Shown here: positions 22,048 to 34,533 of the stretch, in pieces
Position numbering within the stretch: position 1 is the first letter of the stretch
Layout: each line of letters opens with the position of its first letter
Assembly: GCA_030737875.1 (NCBI GenBank)
Contig: CM060926.1
Span: forward strand, 320,607,922 to 320,671,921
Direction of reading: 5' to 3'
Length of the DNA stretch: 64,000 nucleotides
From: Allium sativum
Taxonomy: Eukaryota > Streptophyta > Magnoliopsida > Asparagales > Amaryllidaceae
Translations under genes and position numbers: made by a program
The notes under the pieces: model-generated
Seen by the model: the letters and a program-made list of their open reading frames with translations, nothing else
Databases searched by the model: none
Told to the model about the DNA's origin: nothing

Positions 22048-25000
22048 TGTTGGATCTAAATTAACCCTAGAAGGGGGTGAATAGGGTTTATTAAATTTTC
22101 GCGAGATGTTAAAATATTCACAGATCACAAAATATAGCAGAAATAGAAATGCAGAAAGTAAATGACACAAGAGATACCTAGCTTCTCCTACTTCTGCATT
22201 CCTAAGGTTTCTACTAGGTGATAGAATAGATCCCGCATACAAGACCATGTATACCTACAAACTTTGCTCCTATTCTAACCCTACTCTCAAAACCCTAGAC
22301 TGATCTAATCCCCTAGATCAGATTTCCTCTGATTATAACCCTACAACCAGTGAACCTAGATTTTACAGACTCTAGTAAACTTCCAGTTAAACACCTAACT
22401 GGTTTCCCCTAGATTTTTACAGAATTCTAGAAACTGTTTTGGACGATTTACAAGTGAGAATGAAAAAAAAACAATAAAAACAAACCCAAATCAAAACCCT
22501 ACTATTAAAAGTCTAGAATTAGAAATAGGGTCATCCCCTTTGTAATCTTGGTCGGCCCATCTTAAAAGATGGTTTCACCCTTCTTTTGCTTTGTCCCGTT
22601 CATTTCCCTTTTGGAATAAAAAAAAACGGCGGTGTCGATGTGAAATTGCTAGGGTTTTACAGAATCACCCAAATCGCAACATGTAAAATCAAGAGCTTCG
22701 TTCTTTGATGATCTTCGTTGAGTATTACTTCTTGTCGAATGGCTTGTCTCAATGTTTTGGGGATTCCGGTCGAAAAACAGTGAGTATTTTGAATTGATTC
22801 AGATTTTCTTTTAAAATATTTGTTGCGTGGTTTTTCGATCATCGTTTGCCTGTGATGAATGGTTGTTAAATAGGATTTGGAAAGCCTATAATCACTCTAA
22901 TTTCCATAAATGTCTCAATCTGATTTTTCCCTGAATTGCTTGATTTCCTCCTTTTAATTTTCATGATTTAAAAACGTGTATAGCTTGTGAACTTGGATGC
23001 CTTTCTGAGCAATTTTGAACGCTCCCTCTTGACTAAATCTTATTTTGTGATCATCTCATTAAAACATGCCATAACCAGGAGAATATTTGTGGTCCCTTGA
23101 AAGATTGATTTCTGGAAATGTGTTAAAACAAAAATATTCCCAGGAAATGATTCCTGGGATCGAGATATACCATTAATGATCATTTGTAAGTTTGGCAAAA
23201 GTTCTTAACAGATTAAAACCTTTTCTAAAAAATAACTTGCCAAAAAAAACATTCATAGTGATTGCTCCAAAAAGATTTCTTGCTCTAATTCTCCATACTG
23301 AAATACTGAGAAACCATTTGAAAGAAATGGTCAAATCTGAAAACATATTCAAAAACATGTGGGATTCTCTGGAGGATATCTTGCTCATTAAAAACTTGCT
23401 GAAAGTGTCTTTGTTTAAAACTGGAAAGATGATTTGCAATTTTGCTCTTCCAACATTTCTGAAAATATGTTCCCATTCATAGGTGCACCTGAATTTGCTG
23501 CATTCGTGCCTTTGATTTGAACCATGAATATGAAGACTGGCTCGAGTAAACTGCTGCATGTACATGTCTTCACTGTTATTCCATTGTGTATATACACGTA
23601 TGCCATTCTGTTGCATGTTGTTTGTGCATTACTGAAAACTGAAATACTTGAGCTTGTTGCACCTGATCATATGCTGTGTTCTGCTTTGCTTCACCCATCA
23701 TAAAAAATGCTGATGTGCTTCGTGTATGATCACAATTCTCTTGCCTTTCTTGAACTTGTTTTAACAATGTGTAGTTGCACCCATCACGATACAAATTTAA
23801 AACTGTTCTGATTAAATTTCCACATGGTTCTTGACACTGCAAAAGGCTGAGCACAAGATATGTTCATTGAACCAAGTTGTAGTGATCATGTTCCATACTG
23901 GTTTATATATTCACGCTTGACTTGTATTTGACTTGAATATTACTTTATATATGCTCAGACCATTTAACATTTGAGCCTGCGTTGATCTGCCTTGACTTCA
24001 TGTGCATGCATATTGTATTGGCCACTTTGTTGTTTCCATGTAAACATGTATATAGTACCCTGACTTGTGATCTCCTCTTGCATTTATTACTTCATGTGAA
24101 CTGCTTGATTCCATGAGTTACTGTGTCCTACCATGTTGCTGTGTGTGTTGCATTTGAACCATCATGTTAAATGCCACTGTCTCGACCACTTGTTTTGTTG
24201 CTACACTTGTTTGAGCTGTACACTTGCATGTCCATGGTGGCTTGTCTGTTGCAATGAGTCGAGTTGGTCTATGTGGTTGCTCCTCAGTTGCACACTGGAT
24301 TGGCGAGGCAATGTACATGCAGTCCATCCAGAATGATTTTCATGTCCCTGCACTGTAATATGTGTATATGCATACACTTGTGTGTGTATACATATATCGT
24401 GCGCATGCTACAATTATATATCAAATCAAGTCATGAAAAATGACGAGAAACACACCAAAATTCTGAGGCAAATATTTTTTTTTTAAAAATATATTTGCTA
24501 GACTATGAAATTATTTCTGTTCCATATACTATGTGTGTTTCTGTATATGACAGGTATGAATATGATGACTGGACTGACAGTGAAGATGCTGTGAAGACAG
24601 AAGACTGAAGACAGTGAATGAAGCAGTGTCAGTAAATGTGTCTGTATATGAAGATGAAAATGTATGTATATATGATATAGTGACTGTATGAGTGTTGTAG
24701 TGATTCTGTAGTAAAGGAGCTGTGTATATGAAAATGATTGTACATTTTATATGTAATAAACAAGTTTGATTGAAATAAAATATTATTTTATTATTGTCAA
24801 ACAAACTTATCTATTTCATTCAGTTTATTTGCATGTACAATATTTAGTGAATGTTTAAATAGTGGAGTTACAAATAGTTGTACTATTTGAATGTTTGAAA
24901 TATAATATTTATATTAAAATAAAATACTGTATGAATGTCTGTACAGTCGTATTCTATTTAAATATAAATATTATATTCCTATCTGTGATGTATATATAGA

Positions 25001-25099
25001 ACAGTACAATAACAAACACATTTATATTAATATATATTTAATTGTTATCATTAAGCAAAAAATCATATAATTGTGTATACAATACCGTTATACACAACA
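22048..25099 (-). repeat. 3' LTR of the SIRE-type Copia element
   Basis: 3052 bases, from TGTTGGATCTAAATT to ...TACACAACA, collinear with 41862-44952. The length is unusual for a Copia LTR. Small open frames inside, such as 23173-23616 (-), are found in both copies, but the differences between the copies mostly change amino acids, so they are not called as genes. Confidence 0.9.
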
Positions 25100-25120
25100 A
25101 TCTCCCCCTTTTGATGATGA
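25100..25120 (-). other. Polypurine tract of the SIRE-type element
   Basis: On the - strand AAAAGGGGGAGAT directly precedes the LTR start TGTTGTGTATAACGG. This is the expected priming site for plus-strand synthesis and is typical of SIRE-type Copia elements. Confidence 0.8.
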
Positions 25121-28100
25121 CAAACAAATAAAAGATTTTGTATACAATAAATGTGTTTGACAGTGAATATTGAACTCCCCCTATTTGAATGCTCCTCCTA
25201 CAACAGAAACTTCCCCTATTACCGTGCATGAGTGGAAAATGAAAATTGATTGAATTTTAAAAATTAAAAAATATTTATAAATTATTCACTCATAAATCAA
25301 AATCTCAACCCATTCTCCCCCTTTTGTTATCATCAAAAGGATATAGAATTTAAATATAGATGAAAAATGACTAACAAATACAATATCAGCTTAAGAGGAA
25401 GAACAGTCATCATAAATCTCAATCAATCAAACAAAAATCATAATATTTTGAGAACATGTGGCATATTTCACATTGTAGAGAATGACGGATTTACGATGAA
25501 TTTTATATAAAATGGAGAGAGTTACAAAAATATGATTTATAATTATTTTCAAAACAATTTTGTAAAAATGAGCACAAAATAGTGATGTATTTGGACTATA
25601 ATTATAATTTCAACTTAAGTGACAAAATCAAATAATCTAAAATCCCAATACCTATCAACTAACAAATCATAATATTTCATAAGATTTCAACACATTTCAC
25701 AGATTAGAAAGATGGATTGATAGGCTGCTTTTCTGCGTCGAAAACACTGTCATCTAGCTACATATAATCCTATCGCCTCTATTTGGAGATAATTCATCTG
25801 GGGGAATTTTCACTATGGTAAAGTCTTAAGAAAGCTTCGGCCCTTCTTACTTTCGTCTATTCCGCCTGACAGGTATCCAAGACAATCCATCCTCTATCCA
25901 CTTCTTCATGCCCCCGTATACCTAAGGGAATCTCCGGTATATTAATTGGGGTTGGGGGGTGGAGACCGATCCATTCTATTTGCCGATCCCCGTTACGCGT
26001 AACACATCAAAGTCAAAGGTGCTTGCCTAGTGACTAAGGGGAATTTCATATTAATTTCAGTTTATAGTACAATATTTCTTTTTTCCTTTTTTTAATTTAT
26101 TTAAGAGCACACTGACCATGCATTACCAGAACTTGGATTTTTAAATAAGGTCAGTCACAGCTTAAATTATAAGTTATCTCTTAACCATGCATGACTAGAG
26201 CTTGGATTTTTAAATGAGGTTAGGGACACACTTATATATTAATTATTTATGCTTATCATTTTTAGCTTAAAAAAACTCCTCGGTATATAAAACCAATATG
26301 AATGATAGAAATGTGATAGGTACAGAAATGGACTATGAAATAAATTTCTAAATTAATTATATTATGAAATATGCTCGACTGTACCGGGATCATTGAAAAT
26401 TTTCAATTATCACTAATTCTGAATGATAACATGTCCAATTTCTATCACAAATAATTCCACTGTTTATTCAAAAAGATTTTAAAAAATATTAACTCTCCAT
26501 ATTAATATAAAATCATAATGGACGGTAGAAGGATGATAGATAATGAAAATGGTCGTGAAATAATTGCCAATTTAAAGATATTATAATAAATATTCAACCA
26601 TCATGAAAATTTAAATAAAATCTCCTCTTGTTGTGAAATATACTTCAGTTACATTTCATCACAATTTCAAAATTTGGTAATAATTTTGATGAGTTATAAA
26701 TATTGTTCAGTTTGGTTATTGATTTCAATTTATGAATGAATAATCAATAAATAATTTTAAAATTGAAAATCAATTACAAGAGGAAAAAAATTGTACAAGG
26801 CAAAAAGAGTATGTGGATCTGTACAAGGTGAAGATTAGAATCTAAGTACAGATGAGTGAGACAAATGTAAGGTACTTCTGATACCACTTGGTGTCTCTAT
26901 TAATGAGGATTGTAACAAGACACTGGAGACAACCAAGGATATCACAGACAAATAGAAATTCAATCATAAGGTCCAAGTAGACAAGACAAGCAAAATAATT
27001 TCAGCAGTGGTCAATTTTAATCGAAACAAGTAGTTATCTAAGATCATTTTCAAAAGCAGTATCAGAGCAGCACAGAAACCAATAACACAATAGACTTGTT
27101 AGAAAAAAATGTTACTGATGGTCACAAAATATATTCAATGATCCAAGATTATAAAATTTAGTTTATTTTAAATCATTTGAGAAAATTGGAAAATCAAGAT
27201 TCAATGAATCAATCACACCAGATTATAAATTTCAGATCCAAGATATGTGTGTGATTCAATAAATCAATAATTTCAAATGATTTTAAACAAACATATATAA
27301 ATAATCATGAAATAACAGTGAGTTTCAAAACCGAATTTTCAAAAAAAAAAATTCTAAATTACTTCTGACAAGCCCAAAGAAAATTTAGATCATTTACATC
27401 AAGTTTGAGAGGTATTCATGATACAAAAAAATTAAAAATAATTTATTTGAAATCACTTGAATCAATGTCAAGTTTGAGATATAATGAATCAGTCACACAA
27501 GATTGATAATTACAAATTTAAGAGGTGTGTGATATTCAAAATATCAAGAATTTCAGATTATTTAAAACAAACCAATTTCAACCATGATGATCATGAATAT
27601 AAGATGAATTTCTAGATGTATTACTGTAATTCAAGAAAAAAAGTCAAAATATCCAAGCCAATCTGAAAAATAATGCAATTACCACAACTGATAAATATTG
27701 GTGTGCTGTAATGAGTATATTATTTGAAGCCTTTCTAAAATGAATTAGAAGAAACCCAAAATAGCAGAGGTGTGTGAAATTTCATTAAATATTCAGATCT
27801 TCAAAAAAAATTAGAATTCAAAATTAACAGTGTCCAAGATATGACACGAATACATCAACACTGTTAGGAATTCAGAAATCAGAAATAAACTTTAAATAAA
27901 TTGCAGATATTTACAAGTTTAAATTCAAGATCTAGAAATAATTAAAACATTAGAGTTTTATTCGAATGAAGCAGATTTCCAGAAAAATATGAATTCTGCA
28001 ATTAGAAGTTAATGAAGCCTAAGAAGTTACAAAGATATGACAATAACAAATCAAAACAAAAGTAAACAAAGAAAAAATAAACAGAAGGGACAGAAGGAGA

Positions 28101-28288
28101 AATAAAATAAGAATATAAAAACAGAGAATATTTACAAAAGTGAGTTTAGAGATCATACCAGAATCCAATGTAAATCAAAATCTCTAACTCAACAGACTTG
28201 ACTGAGGAACTGTGAATGATTACAGAAGTATTGAGCAGCTTAAATCCAAATCTCTTTTGCCTAGCAGTTCCTCAGCCTCCTACGGTAC
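25121..28288. other. Non-coding 3' interior of the SIRE-type element, with internal repeats
   Basis: No protease, integrase or reverse transcriptase could be found here, although the position is where pol should lie. Two direct repeats beginning ACCATGCAT lie at 26115 and 26184. Two degenerate copies of a block of roughly 300 bases occupy about 27130-27330 and 27430-27620 (CAATGAATCAATCACAC... and AATGAATCAGTCACAC...). A less AT-rich island lies at 25711-26040. A motif CTTCTGATACCA at 26875-26886 resembles a second Met primer site. Confidence 0.55.
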
Positions 28289-28782
28289 CTAACAGTTTAG
28301 AGAATCGAGTGGCCTAACAAAATTTGTAAAACCACTCACAGTTTTGTTCACAGCTTTAGGTACCCAAATCTGTTTGTATAACAATCTATTAGAATCAACT
28401 AAAGTACCCCTTGGAACCCAAATTCGTTTAGTTTTTCCAAAAATCATTTTATTTCTTTTTGGGGTCCAAGAATGATTAAATGGTTCGTTATAAAACAAAT
28501 TCTTATTTCGTTTATGATTCAAAAAATCATTTGAATTGCCAGAGTTTAAAATTTCAAAACAATCTTTTCCAAAATAATTTGAAGAGCTTTCAAAATCATT
28601 TGAATTCATTCTATCAAAATGATTGATATTCCCAAAGCCAAGTCCACTTTTATTTCTCGATGAAAATTGATTTTTCAACAACATATTTAAAGATTTTTTA
28701 TCATTTAAAAATTTAGCCAATGTTGTTTCAAGTTGCTGAATTTTAGATTTATGATCACAGTTTTCTTTCATTAAATCTGAAC
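28289..28782 (-). pseudogene. Copia gag, C-terminal part
   Basis: An open frame of 160 residues with a coiled-coil-like start (LETTLAKFLNDKK) and an Asn/Ser-rich centre. The repeated phrase IWVPK/RIWVPRGT is characteristic of the region behind the coiled coil in SIRE-type gag proteins. It was split from its N-terminal part (40850-41729) by the 12-kb Athila-like insertion. No CCHC zinc knuckle is visible. Confidence 0.7.
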
Positions 28783-28787
28783 AATGG

Positions 28788-30012
28788 TGATCGTCGCTTT
28801 CCTATGAATCAGAAAAGCGCGACATTTAAATTAAATTCTGCAAGCATACAGGTGTATAGCATACAGGTCGAACACAGGGAGGTAGATTAAAATCAAATTA
28901 TTTATCTAATCTCTTGGGTGAGTTAGACGAAGTTTGGGGTTGTTGTTTTTTATGTTGTTGAAATTACTCTGAATCTAATCAGTATCAAATTCAACAATTT
29001 AAAAGAAAAGGAACAATTACTAGAAAAAGAAAATAACGACTAGAACAATAACAAAAATTAAAAGTAGGATTCCTGTTGAAACTAATCAAACAGTGAATCG
29101 CTAACAAGCAGTAATAAAAGACAATAACAATATGCGTTCTACCCAAACCTAATTAGGTAGATAACACAAATTGTTATGAAATTAAAATAACAATAAAACT
29201 AGAAAAGAAAAGACTTTTATTAGAACAAAAGAGAATACAGAATAGAAAATTGAATGAATCCCCTTTACAATGGGACATCATGTATATTTATAGAGATGTA
29301 GACCAAATCCTAATCAAATCAATGACTAAATGGCCCTCTTTTCCCAATAAGTAATATCAAATCTCTTGCCTTCCTTGACCAAGATTGATTGGAAAGCAAA
29401 TCACGGTGAATATCTTCCAAATCTTCCCTATCTTCCATGTGGCAAATTGATTGATTAATTGATGAGCAGATTGTATGTGATTAATTCTTTCAAACAAGGA
29501 TACTCATTAGACTCCAAAGGCAACAAGGGATAAAATCTTCAAAATTGATATTTTCTTGGCAATATTTTTATCAGAAATTCTTCTAATTGGAATTTGAAAA
29601 TGAGTGTTCTGAATTGATTTCCATGATAAGAATTTGTTTATTCCTTTTATTAGTGTATATCATGCATACATACATACATATGAATATATGTATATATTTA
29701 TAATATGACACCAATCCATGTATTCTTCAAGGCAGAGGAGGCAGTGTGAACGCGTTCTGTTCTTTGGCAAAAAGTGAGCTTCACGGGGATCGAACTCAGG
29801 TCTCTCAGTACAAACTTCCATGCAATTACCAGTGAGCTACAACGTCTTTTGTAATTGAGATGGCTTTAATACAGTGAAGTAGCTTATTATCTGTAGTTGG
29901 CCTTTAATTTGAAACGAATGTAAAAACACACAAAAGTACCCGAAGTATCATTTATTTATTTACAAAAGATAAAATATAAGAGCATAAAATAAACACATTT
30001 CTATGTTAATCA
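28788..30012 (-). repeat. 3' LTR of the Athila-like element
   Basis: 1225 bases, nearly the same as 39605-40849. Differences are scattered single bases plus a block of about 20 bases present only in the right copy near 40736-40756. The close match marks this as a younger insertion than the Copia element around it. Each copy holds a tRNA-like segment. Confidence 0.93.
29783..29845 (-). other. tRNA-like A and B boxes inside the LTR
   Basis: Read on the - strand, TAGCTCACTGG (within 29829-29840) fits the polymerase III A box and GAGTTCGATCCC (29786-29797) fits the B box, spaced as in a tRNA. The right LTR copy (40601-40659) keeps both with one change in each. No acceptor stem is evident. It is probably a tRNA-derived fragment or SINE head fixed in the LTR before this copy inserted. 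Confidence 0.5.
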
Positions 30013-30027
30013 AATACCCCCACACTT
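30013..30027 (-). other. Polypurine tract of the Athila-like element
   Basis: On the - strand AAGTGTGGGGGTATT adjoins the start of the 3' LTR. The same AAGTGTGGGGG word recurs inside the element at 35701-35716 and 35898-35908. Confidence 0.7.
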
Positions 30028-30593
30028 ATCTTTTACTCGTCCTCGAGTAAAACAGGAAATGAAAAACTAACTAGATAGGTCGCACTTTCGTAGGAAACAC
30101 GATTGCATTGAGCGTATGTGTAACAACCCGTATTTTTCGATAACATGTTAAAACGAGAATCAAGGCAGAATTTAATTTTAAATTCTGAATCAAGTGAAAC
30201 AGGCTATGCCATTGCGTTCGTCTCGGAAAAATACGTGAAATAGAGTCCGAGTTTTCGAGAATCGGAGTCCGTATGACCAAGTTATGATCCGTCAAAGTTT
30301 TCAGGGTTTTCAAGTTTGGAAATCACCTAGGAAGTTCAAGTTTTGGGGTAGGCGGGAATTTTCCCGCCAAAGTCCATGTCGACAGGGGAGTCGACAGGGC
30401 TGTCGACACCCCTGGACCCCAAGTCGACAGGGCTGTCGACTTGGGTGTCGACTGGGTCCAAAAACACAACTCCGTGTTTTGTGGCCTGGTGCACCTGGAT
30501 GCAGCCTTGGTCTGGTCTGATGGGCCTGTGACGATTTCTGTGGCCTAGATTAATCCTAGATCTAATCCTAGGGCCTAAAACTATCCTAATCTC

Positions 30594-30600
30594 TATAAAA
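30594..30600 (+). promoter_or_regulatory. TATA box of the solo LTR
   Basis: TATAAAA lies about 475 bases into the LTR, followed by C/A-rich sequence typical of a plant LTR transcription start region. The assignment rests on position and motif only. Confidence 0.45.
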
Positions 30601-31929
30601 AGACCCTAAACCTAACCTAAATCCCTAAAAATCAAACCTAGCAACTAAGTGCTGCCAAAATCAATCTTGATCATGGCCTCCATCTCCAATCCCTAGAGCC
30701 TATGCATTCAAATCGGGTTCAAATCAAAAGGTGCAAGCTTGCTACACCAAATAGAGGCCAAATCAACGTTGCTATGCGAGTTTCATGACGGATCTTCATC
30801 AAAGGAGCCACCTTTCTTCGCCAAAACGATTCATGCTCCTAGTCCTCTTGCCATACTAAGTAAGTTCTAGCTACTTTTAGATGGAAACGGTAGTTTTGAT
30901 AATGACATGGGATAAAATGAGGCTAAACATGATTATGCGAACCTATATGAACCTTACCTTGCCTCTTGTGTTCATGTTTATGATTTTAGGCCATGTGAGT
31001 GACTTAATCATGCCTCTCATGCTATGCATAACCTAGTTTATCTTGCAAGTTTGGATCTTTATGCATGAAATGCTAGCATGAACCTTTAGGAACCACTTTA
31101 CTTGTGAAACATTGGCTAAGACAAGATTTTGGGGCTTATGCATGTTTATGAACCCAAACCCCTTATGCTAACATGCAAGTTTGTGGCCAAATCCTTTATG
31201 AGATTATGCATGCTCGTGACCAATCCCTTCTTTTAAGTTGTGCATGTTTATGGCCAAACCCTTTTTGATAATATGCATGTTTGTGGCCAAATTACCTTAT
31301 GACACTATGCATGTTTATGGCCAATCCCTTTATGATGTTATGCATGTGGAAGCCAAGCCCTTTTTGGCATCATGCATGTTTTGAGACCAATATGTGACAT
31401 AGTATCCTTACTATGTTGACTCGCTTTGCTTGCGTTGGGAAAACACGATTTTGGGTAGTTAGATAAACATGAACATGTCGCAAAATCTTAACTTGAATAT
31501 GACATGTGTTTATACTTGAAAATATGACTTGAAAGATAACATGGAGGTTGGCATGTAAGTATGCATAAAAACATGAGCTTGGGAATTTACCTATTAAGTT
31601 AGGTCTACCCTTTGGGAATTTACCTATTAAGTTAGGTCTACCTAAATGTTTGAAAACTTGTAACATGTTTTGGAAACATGATGAACTTAGATAATGTAAG
31701 TATGGCCAACTCGAGGTTGGGTTGAGTTTGCAACGTAAAACTACCCGGAACCGACCGGCCTAACTAGTAGTTGCAAACAATAGGACCCAATGTGAGAAGT
31801 TGGTCATGTCGCGCTTAAGACCCGAGGTTAGACTAGGTTGTGGTGTAAATCTACCCGGACCCGCCCGACTTAACTAGTAACCACAACAAGGTCTAATGTG
31901 AGAGGTTGAGGGTGCATTAATTAAATTAA

Positions 31930-32700
31930 TGCCACATAATAGGGTTAAGTTAATTTGATTAATGAGGCTTAACCAAATATGATATGGACAAATGGGTTAA
32001 GTAATTTGATTAGGCTAATGATACTTAACAAAACATGATAAGCTTGGGTAGGTTAAGTAACTTGATTTGCCTAATGACACTTGACCATTTTTATACGACT
32101 AGTGGACGGGATTAAGTTAACCAACACTTAATCAATCCAACACGATAACGTGATAAGGTTAAGTAAACTTTCTTAATGACACTTAACCGTATAATACAGT
32201 TAATGGATGGGGTTAAGGTTAGGCTTAACTAATCTAAACATGGTAATCGGATGGGGTTAAGTTAGCCTAGACTTAATTAATCCAACTTGGTAATTTAATG
32301 GGGTTAAGTTAAACACTTAACTAATTTAACACGATGATTTGTTGAGGTCAAGTGACCTATACTTAACCAATCTAACTCGTTAATTTGATGAGGTTAAGTT
32401 AATCTATACTTAACCAATCTAACGTGAAAACATGATAAGGCTAAGTCACGAATCACTTGAATACGCTTGACCGATTTGATGAAAAGGTCAAATTAAATTA
32501 TATAATTAACCAATCTAAAATGATAATTAGACGAGGTTAAGTCATGGATTCCTTGATATACTTAACCAACTTGACACATGGTTTGTAGGGTTAAGTCTTG
32601 GACTTGTATACTTAGCCAATTTTGACATGGTTTGTAGACGGGCTAAGTTATGAACTTAAGTGACACTTAACCCATTAGATAAACCCTAATTCGGAGGATT
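31930..32700 (+). repeat. Degenerate tandem array inside the solo LTR
   Basis: About a dozen poorly conserved units of roughly 50-70 bases. Each contains a GGTTAAGT word and usually an ACTTAACC word, its inverse, along with AATCTAAC and TGATAA. The array looks like an LTR-internal satellite and its paired words could fold. Confidence 0.7.
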
Positions 32701-34533
32701 AGGTAAATAACCATAGTTAACAAGGATTATGGAAATAAGGCTAAGTGGTAAACCTTAGTTAAGGGAAACTAAGTAATAATTCTTAGTCAAGGAAATTTGG
32801 ACCATTTCTTAGATAGATTAGTAACCCGATACGTTAGGTCAACGTTTAAGTATGCGTGTAGGAGCAGGCTATCTGATTTAGATAAAGGCTCCAACGAACT
32901 GGGTAACGAAGCAGCGGCTTCGGGGAATGTGAGGATATTCTTGGGATCCCTCTGTGAGCTGCCAGGTCATTATACTAGGCTCACGAGAGGTTGAGGTCTG
33001 CGGTAGAAGAACCAAGAATATGCCTTGGTTGCTATGCGAGCGACCTAAAGACTGGGGTGGATAGCAGTGAGTCGACGAATACATAAGGTGCCCGAGATAG
33101 CAAGTTCGTCGATCATCTACCATCTTGAGTCAAGCGTGTACGTACGGAAAGGCAGGGAACACCCAACAGACCATGATTTGCTATCTAATTATGGGTGAGG
33201 TAGGTCGTAGGATGTGGGCTGGCCGGAGTGTAGTTCTCATGCAAGATTTTCTCTTGTGTTGCCTTTCACTAGTTGAGGGAGGGGTCTCGTGGGACCATAG
33301 CCACGTGTAGAAAAGCAGACCTTAGTATCTGCATCGGCAGATAAATCTAAAGCTCCCGACCGAGTCCTGTATTTCTTGGTTTGCCCTGTGACAGGACTCG
33401 GATGGCACGATGTGATACATGTGCATACAGTTATAGAAAAACGATTCACGATGAATGCGTGGGAAAAAGGGCGCGGTTGAGGGTTAGCGTAATCCCTAGT
33501 GGCCTAGGTGGTTTAACCCAAACAGAAATACGAAAGCGTGCAATAGGTAAGCGTAATCCCTAGTGGTGCTAGGTGGCGTAAGTCCTAGTAGTTCAAACGA
33601 TGATTCATAAGGAAGAGCCTAGCTAGAACAAGGGTGACAGTCCAAACGATTTCAAGGATAATACGACATGAGGAAGCCCGTACGAGGTACGGCAAAGGAC
33701 TGAACTTAAATACATGGAAAGAAACATATGATTTGAGTAACCTATATATGCGATATTAGGTTGACATGGACCATTACACGACTTTGAGCACGGGACATTC
33801 ATGGTTAACACATGACGCGGGTAGGGACACTAGTACGAGAGGTGCAGAGCAAATATACATGTTAGAACTAGGAAGAATATACATAATAGATACCGTGGGA
33901 TGTTAGACGGGGTAGATACCTTGGGATAATGTACTCGATAGAAATCTGACGATGTGATACCTTGACTTATCATAACACCGTAGTTTATCATGATACCTTA
34001 GTTTACCTTGCCGCAGTAGTTCAACCGGCTACCCTGGTTTATCTATCTTGTAGTTATCCTTATGTTTACTTTCAGTTTATGCATGTCATGTTACCTTTAC
34101 CTGTTTTTATACTGGAAGTAGATAGGACTTACTCAGTCTTTTTGACTGACCCGTTTTGTTTCGCCTCTTTTCTTCCGTTTCCCCCCAGGTTTCAGGGAGG
34201 AAACAATGCTGTTTAGTTCGAACTTCTTCTGCTTGAAGGTCATCATGGATGGCTTGGACTTCTCTTGGCTATGGCTACTTTACTGTTTTACTTGGGGAAT
34301 AATTTATTAAAAAGTCTTTATGCTTCTTTACTATTGCAAGACAGGTTTTGATGTACTCTGATGTAAAAGGCTTTAGACCTTATTTATTCATGTTATGAAA
34401 GTTTGATTTTTCTTCCGCTATTTATATATGTTCTGTCTTGTGATATTTCTGTGCATGTTTACCAATAATGCCCCTCTAAAGCTAGTGCATTCCTTTGCGA
34501 GTGACCCTAGCGGAGGCGGGGTGTTACAGTATG

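Larger units (their letters stand above)
30119..34528 (+). mobile_element. Solo LTR of 4.4 kb, TGTAACA...TGTTACA class
   Basis: The segment starts TGTAACAACCCGTATTTTT and ends GGGGTGTTACA, and is bounded by an exact duplication GTATG (30114-30118 and 34529-34533). Its termini are inverted repeats as in LTRs, and no internal LTR pair or coding region could be found, so it is most likely a solo LTR left by recombination between two LTRs. Length and termini resemble LTRs of the Tekay/Del chromoviruses. A TATAAAA box at 30594-30600 sets the + orientation. Confidence 0.8.

Noticed and set aside
23173..23616. 147-residue frame in the Copia LTR, also present at 43070-43453
   Set aside because: Both copies derive from one LTR at insertion, and most differences between them change amino acids, which fits neutral decay, not coding constraint.
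30119..34528. Complete small retrotransposon instead of a solo LTR
   Set aside because: No internal LTR pair, primer site or polypurine tract was seen between the termini.
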